Source: Betaproteobacteria bacterium (GTDB taxonomy: Bacteria; Pseudomonadota; Gammaproteobacteria; Burkholderiales; Usitatibacteraceae). Taken from it: a stretch of 64,000 nt of DNA. The stretch is from NCBI GenBank assembly GCA_016720925.1, contig JADKJR010000006.1:186001-250000 (forward strand), written 5' to 3'. Shown here piece by piece: positions 28,192-37,174 of the stretch. Position numbers and translations under genes: made by a program. The notes under the pieces are model-generated. The model saw only the letters and a program-made list of their open reading frames with translations. It was not told the origin of the DNA and searched no databases. How positions within the stretch are numbered: position 1 is the first letter of the stretch; every line of letters begins with the position of its first letter.

Positions 28192-29210
28192 TATTTGGCG
28201 CCGGCTTTTACGATTCGATTTTTGATTGAACCAAAGATCGTCTCGCCGTGATGGTCGAACATGTCGATCTCAACCTCGTCGCCGAACTTGAGGAACTCTT
28301 CCTTTGCAGCGCCAAGCTCAACCTTTTCGACCAGCCGCTTTTCCATGATGCACGCGTAGCCGGTCTTCGTGTCGTGATTCGATATGGTGCCGGAACCGAT
28401 CAGCGTGCCCGCCATCAGCGGACGCGTTTTCGCGGCGTGGGCAATCAGGTCGTAGAGCGAGAACGTCATGTCGTCGGCACAATTGGGATTGCCGAACCAG
28501 TGGCCGCGCACGTGGCACACCAGGCGGAAATCGAGCTTGCCCGCGCCTTTCTCATCGCTCCACGCGCCGCCCAGTTCGTCGGGCGTGACCGCCACCGGTG
28601 AGAGTGCGTTGAGGCCCTTGCTGGTGACAAAGCCGAAGCCCTTGGTGAGTTCGGCGGGAATGAGGTTGCGGTAGGACACATCGTTGATCAGCACCACCAG
28701 CCGCACCGCCAATGCCGCTTCGGCGGGCGTCGCGCCCATTTTCACGTCGCCGATGATCACGCCGACCTCGCCTTCGAAGTCCACGCCCCAGTCCTCGGAA
28801 AGCACTTCGATATTGTCGCGCGGGCCGAGCATGGAATCGCCGCCGCCCTGGTACATCAGCGGGTCAGTGTAGAAACTCTCCGGCACCTTGACGTCGCGCG
28901 CCCGACGTACACGCTCGACATGCGAAAGGTACGCCGAGCCATCCAACCATTGATGCGTGCGCGGCAGCGGCGCGGCGACCTTGCCTTCGGCGAGCGCCTT
29001 CTGGAAATCGATGATCGGGCGGTTGGTGCCGGAATCGATGGCTTCGAATTCGTTGATCAATTGCAGCTCGACGGCTTTCCAGTTTTCGAGCGCGTATTGC
29101 ATGGTCGGCGCGATATCCGGCACGGCGACGGCGCGGGAGAGATTTTCATCGACCAGCAGCAAGGTGCCGTCGCGCGGGTTGCTGGGGCCTTTGAGGGAGG
29201 CGAGTTTCAT
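28191..29210 (-). CDS. Fumarylacetoacetate hydrolase family protein
   Basis: The 339-aa product has the FAH C-terminal domain: metal-binding acidic residues in WGVDFEGEVGVIIG and in VVLINDVSYRN, and the late motif MAGTLIGSGTISNHD. By position in this cluster it should cleave fumarylacetoacetate to fumarate and acetoacetate, the last step of tyrosine breakdown; other beta-diketone acids are possible for this family. It is complete and precedes phhA with a one-base overlap. Confidence 0.88.
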   Translation of the reverse strand: MKLASLKGPSNPRDGTLLLVDENLSRAVAVPDIAPTMQYALENWKAVELQLINEFEAIDSGTNRPIIDFQKALAEGKVAAPLPRTHQWLDGSAYLSHVERVRRARDVKVPESFYTDPLMYQGGGDSMLGPRDNIEVLSEDWGVDFEGEVGVIIGDVKMGATPAEAALAVRLVVLINDVSYRNLIPAELTKGFGFVTSKGLNALSPVAVTPDELGGAWSDEKGAGKLDFRLVCHVRGHWFGNPNCADDMTFSLYDLIAHAAKTRPLMAGTLIGSGTISNHDTKTGYACIMEKRLVEKVELGAAKEEFLKFGDEVEIDMFDHHGETIFGSIKNRIVKAGAK

Positions 29211-29230
29211 CTAGTCTTCCTTTCGAATTG

Positions 29231-29345
29231 TGCGCTTCGATACCTCAGCGCGAACGGTGAATGATTGGGTGCCCACACTTTCCGTTCGCCCTGAGTTCCT
29301 CTTTTTCCATTCGCATCGTGCGCTTCGATACCTCAGCGCGAACGG
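29231..29345. repeat. Direct repeat pair TGCGCTTCGATACCTCAGCG
   Basis: Two identical 27-bp blocks (29231-29257 and 29319-29345) are spaced 88 bp apart between the FAH and GIY-YIG genes. Each ends in CGCGAACGG. A CCGTTCGCCCTGAG scrap between them also occurs near 0.64 kb, so this is a patch of common intergenic repeats. Confidence 0.75.
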
Positions 29346-29354
29346 GGACAAATT

Positions 29355-29397
29355 GGGGGGCCCCCCCGCGGGGGCCGGGGGTGCGGGGGGGGGGGGG
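29355..29397. other. Extreme G/C homopolymer patch
   Basis: Nearly pure G and C runs (G6, C7, G5, G5 and a final G13) follow directly after the direct repeat. Nothing else in the window looks like this. It may be an assembly artefact or a collapsed low-complexity tract. Confidence 0.7.
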
Positions 29398-29426
29398 CAG
29401 GGTACGCCGTGTATTGAAGGGCACTC

Positions 29427-29723
29427 TTAAGTACTGAGCGGATTGCGCGTTCCCCATGCCAACCTTTGTACTTCTTTCCAATCGCCACGCATCATGGCTT
29501 CTTTCTTCTTGCGACTCCAGCCTTTGATTCGCCGTTCCATTTCAAGCGCCTCCAGACGCGTGAAGAATTGTTCCGCGAACACCAATGTCACCGGTAGGCG
29601 CGGAGCAGTGTAGCCATCAATTTTCCCCTCACCATGTTGCGCAATCCGGTATTCAAGATTGTCGGTGTGCCCAGTGTAATAGGAGCCGTCGCTGCATTTG
29701 AGGATGTATACCCAGAATGGCAT
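29427..29723 (-). CDS. GIY-YIG nuclease superfamily protein
   Basis: The 98-aa single-domain protein begins MPFWVYILKCSDGSYYTGHT, a G-x-Y(10)-x-Y-x-G version of GIY-YIG. The conserved Arg in LEYRIAQH and Glu in LEALEMERRIKGWSR follow. This is the short UPF0213/YhbQ-like type; function is unknown, with DNA repair or a homing relic suggested for the superfamily. ATG 29723 is preferred; nine earlier codons lie in a CTTCGACAAGCTCAGGACG-type intergenic repeat. It separates fah from hmgA and probably arrived with the surrounding repeats. Confidence 0.85.
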   Translation of the reverse strand: MPFWVYILKCSDGSYYTGHTDNLEYRIAQHGEGKIDGYTAPRLPVTLVFAEQFFTRLEALEMERRIKGWSRKKKEAMMRGDWKEVQRLAWGTRNPLST

Positions 29724-29752
29724 TTTCGGGATTTTCCTGTCCTTCGACAAGC

Positions 29753-31063
29753 TCAGGACGAACGGGGAGAAGAGGCAGTGTCAAACCCCTCCCACACCGC
29801 ATCGTAGTTCCTTTGTAAAGTCGGGGAGTTCATCGCAAACGCCGTCGGCTCAAACACGTACCGACTTTCAAACATGAACGCCAGCGTGTTGCCCTGATAC
29901 ACCGGCGCCAACGCTTCATTTGACGCCTTGGCAAACGTCGCCTGATCGGGTCCATGCGCGGAGAAGCAATTGTGCAGCGAGCCGCCGCCGGGGATGAAAC
30001 CAGTCCCGGCCTTGGCGTCGCCGGCTTTTGCGTCATATGTGCCGTGAATAAGTCCCATGTACTCACTCATGAGGTTGCGATGGAACCACGGCGGGCGGAA
30101 GGTGTGTTCGGCCACCATCCAGCGCGGCGGGAAGATCACGAAATCCACGTTGGCCGTACCGGCGGTTTCCGACGGCGACGTGAGGACCGTGAAGATCGAT
30201 GGGTCGCAGTGATCGAAGGACACTGAGTTGATGGCGTTGAAAAGGGTGAGGTTGTATTTGTACGGGTAATAGTTACCGTGCCACGCGACGACATTCAATG
30301 GCGACGCGGGCACGGAACAGGACCATAGCCGGCCACCGAACTTGGCGATGACTTCGCTCGGCCCCGGCGCGTCCTCGTACCACGCAACCGGTGCCAGAAA
30401 ATCACGTGTATTGGCGAGGCCATTGGCGCCGATCGGCCCGAGGTCCGGCAGGCGGAAGGGCAGGCCATAGTTTTCGCAGACGTAGCCGCGCACGGCGGCA
30501 TCCAGTTCGACGCGGAATTTCACGCCGCGCGGAATGACGGCGATTTCGCCGGGCTCTGCTTCGATGATGCCGAACTCGGTCACGAGGCGAAGCACGCCTT
30601 CCTGCGGCACGATCAGAAAATCCCCGTCGGCATTGTAAAAGCAGCGTGTCATGGATCGGTTGGCCGCGTACAAATGCACGCCGATGCCGCGTTGCAGCGA
30701 GGCGTCGCCATTGGTGGCGATTGTGACGAGGCCGTCGATGAAGTCGGTGGGTTCAACCGGCAACGGCAGCGGATCCCAGCGCAGGCGATCCGGTGGCGCG
30801 GGGACTTCGCGGTTTGGCGCGGTGCGTATCCGGCCCGCGTCCATTGCGCGATAGGCCGAATGCTCCGCCGAGGGCCGAAGCCGGTATTGCCAGGAGCGGC
30901 GGTTTTCCGCGCGTGGCGCAGTGAATGCGCTGCCGGAAACCTGTTCCGCGTACAAGCCGAAGGCGACTGTTTGCGGCGAATTCTGTCCGAGCGGCAACGC
31001 GCCGTCGATGGCCTCGGTGGCGTGCTCGTTGCCGAAGCCGGAAAGATATTTCAGTGTGGACAT
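29753..31063 (-). CDS. hmgA: Homogentisate 1,2-dioxygenase
   Basis: The 436-aa product opens the homogentisate ring to maleylacetoacetate using Fe(II) and O2. Family blocks YLSGFGNEHATEA at the N-terminus, the SEYMGLIHGTYDAK segment with Glu and His iron ligands, and GGSLHNCFSAHGPD near the C-terminus are intact. It follows hppD with a 2-bp gap on the same strand. Full length. Confidence 0.95.
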   Translation of the reverse strand: MSTLKYLSGFGNEHATEAIDGALPLGQNSPQTVAFGLYAEQVSGSAFTAPRAENRRSWQYRLRPSAEHSAYRAMDAGRIRTAPNREVPAPPDRLRWDPLPLPVEPTDFIDGLVTIATNGDASLQRGIGVHLYAANRSMTRCFYNADGDFLIVPQEGVLRLVTEFGIIEAEPGEIAVIPRGVKFRVELDAAVRGYVCENYGLPFRLPDLGPIGANGLANTRDFLAPVAWYEDAPGPSEVIAKFGGRLWSCSVPASPLNVVAWHGNYYPYKYNLTLFNAINSVSFDHCDPSIFTVLTSPSETAGTANVDFVIFPPRWMVAEHTFRPPWFHRNLMSEYMGLIHGTYDAKAGDAKAGTGFIPGGGSLHNCFSAHGPDQATFAKASNEALAPVYQGNTLAFMFESRYVFEPTAFAMNSPTLQRNYDAVWEGFDTASSPRSS

Positions 31064-31065
31064 GA

Positions 31066-32127
31066 TCAGATCACGCCCCGCGCAATCTGGTCGGCTTCGA
31101 TGGCTTCAAACAACGCGCGGAAATTGCCCTCGCCGAAGCCCTCGTTGCCTTTCCGCTGGATGATCTCGAAAAAGATCGGGCCGATGACCGTGTCGGTGAA
31201 TATCTGCAGCAGCTTGTCTTCCTTTGATTCCTTGTCGAGGCCTTCGCCGTCGATGAGGATGCGGTTTTTCGCCAGGCGCGCCAGGTCTTCGCCGTGAGCC
31301 GGCATCCGCTTGTTGATCGCTTCATAGTAGGAATCCGGCGTATCGAGGAATCGCACGCCTTTCGCGCGCAGGGCCTCAACCGTTTCATAGATGTCCGAAC
31401 ACGCCAGCGCAATGTGCTGGATGCCTTCGCCGTGATATGCGTCCAGGTATTCCTGGATTTGCGATTTCTGGTCGGAAGGCTCGTTGATCGGGATGCGGAT
31501 CTTGCCGCACGGGCTGGTGAGCGCGCGCGAGGTGAGGCCGGTTTTCTTGCCCTTGATATCGAAGTAGCGGATCTCGCGGAAATTGAACAGCTTGCTATAG
31601 AACTCGGCCCAGGTATCCATGCGGCCGACGTACACGTTGTGCGTGAGGTGATCGACGTACTGCAACCCCACGCCCCTCGGATCAGGATCGGTGCCGGGTA
31701 CCGGAACAAAGTCAACATCGTAAATGGTGCGAGGACCGTAGCGATCGATGAGATACAAAAGCGAACCGCCGATGCCCTGGATCGCGGGGATGTTCAATTC
31801 CATCGGCCCCACCGGGCCGTCGTAGGGCTTGGCGCCGAGTTCCACCGCGCGTTTGAACGCGGCGGGCGCATCCTTGACGCGAATGCCGAACGCACAGGCG
31901 GAAGGGCCATGCACGCGCGCGAACGATTGCGCGAAACTGTCCGGTTCGGCATTGACGATGAAATTGATGCCGCCCTGTTTGTACAAAGTCACGCGCTTGC
32001 TGCGATGCCGCGCGACGGCGGTGAAGCCCATGCTTTCGAACAGGCGGCCCAGCGCCTCGGTATCGACGGCGGTGTACTCGACGAACTCGAAACCGTCGGT
32101 GCCCATCGGGTTTTCGAACAAATCCAT
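31066..32127 (-). CDS. hppD: 4-Hydroxyphenylpyruvate dioxygenase
   Basis: The 353-aa enzyme converts 4-hydroxyphenylpyruvate to homogentisate. Two vicinal-oxygen-chelate halves are seen; the iron ligands are His in DHLTHNVYVG, His in GIQHIALACSD and Glu in FFEIIQRKGNEGFGEGNF. ATG 32127 is chosen because GAGGAG lies 6 nt upstream (another ATG sits two codons earlier). It is the first gene of the Phe/Tyr cluster, so the promoter should lie in the 286-bp gap above it. Confidence 0.95.
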   Translation of the reverse strand: MDLFENPMGTDGFEFVEYTAVDTEALGRLFESMGFTAVARHRSKRVTLYKQGGINFIVNAEPDSFAQSFARVHGPSACAFGIRVKDAPAAFKRAVELGAKPYDGPVGPMELNIPAIQGIGGSLLYLIDRYGPRTIYDVDFVPVPGTDPDPRGVGLQYVDHLTHNVYVGRMDTWAEFYSKLFNFREIRYFDIKGKKTGLTSRALTSPCGKIRIPINEPSDQKSQIQEYLDAYHGEGIQHIALACSDIYETVEALRAKGVRFLDTPDSYYEAINKRMPAHGEDLARLAKNRILIDGEGLDKESKEDKLLQIFTDTVIGPIFFEIIQRKGNEGFGEGNFRALFEAIEADQIARGVI

Positions 32128-32413
32128 GATCATCTCCTCGCGCTTGTTTTTTCCCGGCAATCCGAATTCAGGAAAACAGCGTATAAAAGGTTATCGGTTC
32201 GCTTTTGCGCCCGTCATGTCCGGTATCAGCCGGCCAGGATTTGTTACAGATTCGGCGCAAAGCGTACTGTCCGCCGCGCCATAATGAAGCTGGGCGTGAC
32301 GTTAAAAAGAACGGGCCAGCGTTGGGGAACCGCGACGTTTGACGACGATCCAAATTTCAGATCGGAACGCGCATTGGCGGTCGGAATCGTGTCTTGAATT
32401 CAGGAGGTGTGCC

Positions 32414-32821
32414 ATGAAACGTAGTGTACCCGTTTTCATTTTTGCCGCAACATTTCTGCTGCTGTCCGGCTGCGCAACGGTGCCCGACAGCGGGCCCGCG
32501 CCGCTTACGCTCGCGCAAATCGTCGATATGGCCAAACAGGGCAAGGACGCGCCGACCATCATCGGCGAAATCAAACTGACGCACGCCGTCTACGATGTGA
32601 CCGCTTCGCAATACGCCAAACTTTCGCGGGACGGCGTGCCCGATGCGGTGCTCGATTACATGCAGCAAGGACAAATCAGGATGGCGGAACGCGCCGGTCG
32701 CCGCGAGGCCCGGCATGATCTGTGGATGTACGGTCCGGCGTGGGCAGGCTATGGGCCGGTCTGGTATCCGCGAAGCTATTTCGTGTACGTACGCGGACGG
32801 CCGTACGCGCAGCAGTGGTAA
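32414..32821 (+). CDS. Small lipoprotein, unknown function
   Basis: The 135-aa product has a type II signal peptide (VPVFIFAATFLLLSGC, lipobox LSGC with Cys at residue 18), followed by a predicted helical domain (LAQIVDMAKQGKDAPTIIG...YAKLSRDGVPDAVLDYM) and an aromatic-rich C-terminal tail (WMYGPAWAGYGPVWYP). ATG 32414 follows CAGGAGGTG at ideal spacing. I recognise no characterised family. Confidence 0.8.
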   Translation: MKRSVPVFIFAATFLLLSGCATVPDSGPAPLTLAQIVDMAKQGKDAPTIIGEIKLTHAVYDVTASQYAKLSRDGVPDAVLDYMQQGQIRMAERAGRREARHDLWMYGPAWAGYGPVWYPRSYFVYVRGRPYAQQW

Positions 32822-32853
32822 TGGGGAATCGTTTGCAAGGATTGGATAGTACC

Positions 32854-32919
32854 AAACCCTAGCATTGGGGCGGCTTTCCAGCCAAAAGCGCCCCAAACAC
32901 CGCGCCAGTGCTTGACTTT
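32854..32919. repeat. 66-bp dispersed palindromic repeat, copy 6
   Basis: The ends are AAACCCTAGCATTGGGGCGG and CCGCGCCAGTGCTTGACTTT, with inner GCTTTCCAGCC. It lies between the lipoprotein and the Bug receptor genes. Confidence 0.85.
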
Positions 32920-33064
32920 GTGGTTTGACATTTGCGTTTACCTTCGCGCTTGGTGTCTGACGTCAATCGCGAAACGCCTGATTTACCTTCTGCCGGATTG
33001 CCACTATCCTTGGCACTCACAAGTCCTGAGTCCCGGACCAGAATAAACCACCGAGGAGAAGTCA

Positions 33065-34063
33065 ATGAAGTTCACGGCACATCACGTCGCTCGTCTGCTA
33101 TTCATGGCCGCTACATTCATTTTCGCGTCGGCCGCGTTGCAGGCCAATGCGCAAGGCGCGGGAAGTTATCCCAATAAATCCATCAAGATTGTGGTGCCAT
33201 TTCCGCCTGGCGGGGCGACCGATATCCTGGCGCGCGCCATCGGCTTTGAGTTGCAGAAAGCGTGGGGCCAAACCGTCGTCATTGAAAACAAACCCGGCGC
33301 GGGCGGCAACACCGGTGCGGACCTTGTGGCGAAATCGCCCGCCGACGGCTACACCTTGATTATGGCGACAGTCGGCACCCACGCCATCAATATGAGCCTC
33401 TATGCAAAGATGCCGTACGATGCGGTGAAAGACTTCGAGCCGGTCGTGCTGGTGGCGGGCGTACCCAATCTGCTGGTCGTCCACCCATCGGTGAACGCAA
33501 AAACGGTGCGCGAACTGACGGCGCTGGCCAAATCGCAGCCGGGAAAACTGAACGTGGCCTCGAGCGGCAATGGCACGTCGATCCATCTGTCCGCCGAACT
33601 CTACAAGCAGATGGCGGGCGTCGATATCCTGCACGTGCCGTACAAAGGCAGCGCACCCGCGGTCGCGGATTTGCTCGGTGGCCAGGTGCAGATGATGTTC
33701 GACAATATGCCGGTGTCGCTGCCGCATGTCAAAGCCGGAAAGCTGCGCGCGCTGGCGGTGACCAGCATGACGCGCTCCGCCGCGCTGCCGGATGTGCCGA
33801 CGATGGATGAAGAAGGCCTGAAAGGATTCGATGCCACGTCCTGGTTCGGCCTGCTTGCGCCCGCCGGTACGCCCAAGGATATTGTTGCGAAACTCAACGC
33901 GGCATCGGTCAAAGCGTTGGCGTCAGCGGAAATGCGCGAGCGGCTCGCCGCGCAGGGTGCGGAACCGATGGGCAATACGCCGGATCAGTTTGCCGCGTTC
34001 ATCAAAGCAGAAATCGACAAGTGGGCGAAGATCGTGAAAGCGTCGGGGGCACGGATCGATTGA
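33065..34063 (+). CDS. Bug-family tripartite tricarboxylate transporter receptor (TctC-like)
   Basis: The 332-aa periplasmic protein has signal peptide LLFMAATFIFASAALQANA, then YPNKSIKIVVPFPPGGATDILARAI and the conserved GSAPAVADLLGGQVQMMFDN block. Bug receptors bind carboxylates or related small molecules; many have no adjacent TctAB membrane genes, as here. ATG 33065 has GAGGAGAAG upstream. The family is greatly expanded in Betaproteobacteria, which supports the taxonomic reading. Confidence 0.9.
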   Translation: MKFTAHHVARLLFMAATFIFASAALQANAQGAGSYPNKSIKIVVPFPPGGATDILARAIGFELQKAWGQTVVIENKPGAGGNTGADLVAKSPADGYTLIMATVGTHAINMSLYAKMPYDAVKDFEPVVLVAGVPNLLVVHPSVNAKTVRELTALAKSQPGKLNVASSGNGTSIHLSAELYKQMAGVDILHVPYKGSAPAVADLLGGQVQMMFDNMPVSLPHVKAGKLRALAVTSMTRSAALPDVPTMDEEGLKGFDATSWFGLLAPAGTPKDIVAKLNAASVKALASAEMRERLAAQGAEPMGNTPDQFAAFIKAEIDKWAKIVKASGARID

Positions 34064-34092
34064 CCCCCGGCGCCGTAGTAATCGCCCGACGC

Positions 34093-35235
34093 CTAGCTGA
34101 TCTTGAACTCTCCAAAGCTGGGCCCGCTACCCGGTCGTGGCGGCGGCGCCACACCATCCTTGTAGACCGGAACCATCCCGGAGTTGCCGATGAGCAGCGA
34201 CAGGTTGGTGGACGAATCGGCGTTGGTGAGGCCTTCCTCGACAGAGATTTTCTCGGTGCGAATCAGCCGGAACAAATCCTGTTCGAACGTCTGCGATCCC
34301 GGCGTGAGCGATTTCTCCATCGCCTCCTTGATCTCACCCACTTTTCCTTCGGAAATCAATTCCGCGATGTTGGTGGTATTCATCAGCACTTCAACCGCAG
34401 CCGTGCGGGTGCCTTCAACGTTCTTGACCAGGCGCTGCGAGATGATGCATTTCAGCGAGACACCCAGGTCGGCGAGCAGAATGGCGCGCTGGTCGAGCGG
34501 GAAGAAATTGATGATGCGGTTCATCGCGTGATAGCTGTTGTTCGCGTGCAGGGTGGCGAGGCATAGATGGCCCGATAGCGCATACATCATGGCGCTTTTC
34601 ATGGTCTCGATATCGCGGATCTCGCCCACCAGGATCGCGTCCGGCGCCTGGCGCATGGCGTTGCGCATGGCTTCGTGAAAGCTGTGCGAATCGTTGCCGA
34701 TTTCACGCTGGTTGATGACGGATTTTCTCGGCGTAAAAATGAATTCGATCGGGTCCTCGAACGTCAGGATATGGCCGGCGCGCATCTGGTTGCGAAAATC
34801 CAGCATCGCCGCAAGCGTGGTGGATTTTCCGCAGCCGGTGGCGCCAACGACCAGGATCAGCCCGCGTTTTTCCATCACCACCTGCTTCAGCACATTCGGC
34901 ACCTGCAGGCTGTCGATGGAAGGAATGTTGCTGCTGATATAGCGCACCACGCCGGCAACAGTGCCCTTCTGCCACATCATGTTGATGCGGAAATTGCCGA
35001 CGCCCTCGATCGGCTTGGAAAGGTTCAGTTCAAGTTCTTTTTCGAAGCGCTCGATCTGATGCGGTTGCAGGACCTCGTAGAAAAGCTTCTTCGCGTCCTC
35101 GCCGCTCAGTACTTGCGGATTGACCGGCATCGAGTTGCCATTGATCTTGATGGTGATCGGCGAGCCGGCGGAGATGAAAATATCGGACGCATTCTTTTGC
35201 GCCATCAATTCGAACAATTTGATCAATACGGACAT
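34093..35235 (-). CDS. pilU: Type IV pilus retraction ATPase of the PilT/PilU family
   Basis: The 380-aa hexameric secretion ATPase powers pilus retraction. Walker A GATGCGKSTT, Asp box HILTFEDPIEFI, Walker B-region DAILVGEIRD and His box HLCLATLHANNSYHA are present. Length and the C-terminal tail beyond the ATPase domain favour PilU over PilT. GGAGGAGAAAAGGGC precedes the ATG. It lies 43 bp downstream of dapD on the same strand. Confidence 0.88.
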   Translation of the reverse strand: MSVLIKLFELMAQKNASDIFISAGSPITIKINGNSMPVNPQVLSGEDAKKLFYEVLQPHQIERFEKELELNLSKPIEGVGNFRINMMWQKGTVAGVVRYISSNIPSIDSLQVPNVLKQVVMEKRGLILVVGATGCGKSTTLAAMLDFRNQMRAGHILTFEDPIEFIFTPRKSVINQREIGNDSHSFHEAMRNAMRQAPDAILVGEIRDIETMKSAMMYALSGHLCLATLHANNSYHAMNRIINFFPLDQRAILLADLGVSLKCIISQRLVKNVEGTRTAAVEVLMNTTNIAELISEGKVGEIKEAMEKSLTPGSQTFEQDLFRLIRTEKISVEEGLTNADSSTNLSLLIGNSGMVPVYKDGVAPPPRPGSGPSFGEFKIS

Positions 35236-35278
35236 GCCCTTTTCTCCTCCAGCAATTCGGCGACAAGTGAAACCGGAC

Positions 35279-36130
35279 TCAGCTTCTCAATAGCTCGTTG
35301 ATGCCGGTCTTCGCCCTGGTCTGCGCATCGACCTGCTTGACGATTACCGCACAATAGAGACTATACCGCCCGTCAGCGGAGGGCAAGCTTCCGGACACCA
35401 CCACCGAATAGGGCGGCACTTTCCCGTAGCTCACTTCGCCCGTGGCGCGGTTAAAGATCTTGGTTGATTGACCGATGAATACGCCCATCGAAATCACCGA
35501 GCCCTCGCCGACGATCACGCCTTCGACCACTTCCGAGCGCGCACCGACAAAGCAGCCATCTTCGATGATGGTCGGGTTGGCTTGCAGCGGTTCCAGCACG
35601 CCGCCGATGCCGACGCCACCGGAGAGGTGCACATTCTTGCCGATCTGCGCGCAGGAGCCGACGGTCGCCCAGGTATCGACCATGGTGCCTTCATCGACAT
35701 ACGCGCCGATGTTGACGTACGAGGGCATGAGCACCACGCCCTTGCCGATAAATGCGCCGCGACGGGCCATGGCCGGTGGCACCACGCGGAAGCCGCCTTC
35801 GATGAAGTCGTTCGCGGAGTAAGCGGCGAACTTCGATGGTACTTTGTCGAAGTAACGCGTAACACACCGGGAGCTTTCCAATTCCCCTTCTTGCATCAGT
35901 TCGTTCGGACGCAGCCGGAACGACAGCAGCACCGCTTTTTTCAGCCACTGATGCGTGACCCACTCGCCATTGATTTTTTCAGCGACACGCAATTCGCCGC
36001 GATCGAGACGGAGAATTACTTCTTCCACGGCCGCGCCGATCGGGCTTTCCTGATTGTTTACTTGCGGACTGAGACTGTCGCGCTTTTCCCACGCCTGGTC
36101 TATGGTGTTTTTCAGTTGGTCGAGATTCAT
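35279..36130 (-). CDS. dapD: 2,3,4,5-Tetrahydropyridine-2,6-dicarboxylate N-succinyltransferase
   Basis: The 283-aa lysine/diaminopimelate-pathway enzyme transfers succinyl from succinyl-CoA to tetrahydrodipicolinate. An N-terminal helical domain (LKNTIDQAWEKRDSLS) is followed by a left-handed beta-helix of hexapeptide repeats (IGKGVVLMPSYVNIGAYVDE and later VGARSEVVEGVIVGEG). ATG 36130 matches the family N-terminus. The product feeds peptidoglycan and lysine synthesis. Confidence 0.95.
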   Translation of the reverse strand: MNLDQLKNTIDQAWEKRDSLSPQVNNQESPIGAAVEEVILRLDRGELRVAEKINGEWVTHQWLKKAVLLSFRLRPNELMQEGELESSRCVTRYFDKVPSKFAAYSANDFIEGGFRVVPPAMARRGAFIGKGVVLMPSYVNIGAYVDEGTMVDTWATVGSCAQIGKNVHLSGGVGIGGVLEPLQANPTIIEDGCFVGARSEVVEGVIVGEGSVISMGVFIGQSTKIFNRATGEVSYGKVPPYSVVVSGSLPSADGRYSLYCAVIVKQVDAQTRAKTGINELLRS

Positions 36131-36180
36131 GTGTTGCCCGTATGAGTTGAAATGGAAAAGGGTTCCGTGCCCTGGGAGGG

Positions 36181-37131
36181 CTAACTGGAAAGACGTTTGA
36201 TCAGGCGTACCAGCCACGATTCTACCGGCGCGCGCGGCTCAGTAGCCGCCGCCGCGGCGACGACGGCACTATCATGCAGGGCGGCCAGTTCAGCGGTGAG
36301 CAAATCACAGCGAGCCTGCAGTTCCACTTCACGATTGGCGTGCTTCAGGTACTTCTGGTAGGTCTTGCGGTAATCGTTGTAGGCCCATTCTTCCGCATCG
36401 GTGAATACCGAAACACGCAGCGGCAGTGCGGCGATGGTGGCGGCATCGTTGCCCGCCACCACCAGCTCATACAGGGCCGGTAACGGTGTGACGGGCCGGT
36501 CCGACGCGGCCTGCGATACCGTGAGCGATTCGCCCGCCGCGTCATCCGGCTTCTCAGGCTGGATCACGGAAACAAACGCGTTTCGCTGCGATAACCAGCG
36601 CTTGTGGCTGAAGCAGGCTGCCAAAAGCGCCTTGAGTTCGGGGCGATACAACTCCTTGACGTGAAACTTGTTCTGGAACCCGCGCTTGTCCGAATATTCC
36701 GCCTTGTTCGGGCAGGAAAGTATCAGCACGCCATCGGGCTTGAGCACGCGCTTGATTTCCTCGAGAAACGCCGCCTGCTCGAGGATATGCTCAATGGTCT
36801 CAAACGACACCACCATGTCAAAACGCGCCGCCTCGAATGGCATTTGCGTACACGATGCTTCGATCAATTGAAGATTGGCGCGACCGGGGTAAGCGTTGCG
36901 TCCATGCGAGATTGCTTCCGCGGAAATGTCTACTCCGCATACTTCAGTCGCATGCTGGCTCATCAGCGCGCTGCCGTAGCCTTCGCCGCATGCCACATCC
37001 AGAACGCTTTTGCCGGCCACCAGAGGCAACACATAGTGGTAGCGATGCCAATGCTCGTACCACATCTCACCCTTGGCGTTGGGATCGCCGGGGACGAAGC
37101 GTTCACCGGTAAATGTAAGCGGCAGAAACAT
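36181..37131 (-). CDS. Class I SAM-dependent methyltransferase with coiled tail
   Basis: The 316-aa product has a Rossmann methyltransferase domain with SAM-binding motif I VLDVACGEGYGSALM, the acidic residue in VCGVDISAEAI, and motif FDMVVSFETIEHI. A C-terminal part (residues 200-316) includes a helical region KTYQKYLKHANREVELQARC and a basic amphipathic end WLVRLIKRLSS that could touch membranes. Similar domains act on surface glycans or quinones; the substrate is unknown. Confidence 0.82.
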   Translation of the reverse strand: MFLPLTFTGERFVPGDPNAKGEMWYEHWHRYHYVLPLVAGKSVLDVACGEGYGSALMSQHATEVCGVDISAEAISHGRNAYPGRANLQLIEASCTQMPFEAARFDMVVSFETIEHILEQAAFLEEIKRVLKPDGVLILSCPNKAEYSDKRGFQNKFHVKELYRPELKALLAACFSHKRWLSQRNAFVSVIQPEKPDDAAGESLTVSQAASDRPVTPLPALYELVVAGNDAATIAALPLRVSVFTDAEEWAYNDYRKTYQKYLKHANREVELQARCDLLTAELAALHDSAVVAAAAATEPRAPVESWLVRLIKRLSS

Positions 37132-37174
37132 GCGAAGTGTGGTTGGCGTGAGGGGAAATTGGCAGGCTGATAGA

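Noticed and set aside
31294..32397. A long plus-strand open frame opposite hppD
   Set aside because: It has no recognisable family, is His/Arg/Asp-rich as expected for antisense of a GC-rich gene, and the hppD frame is fully conserved.
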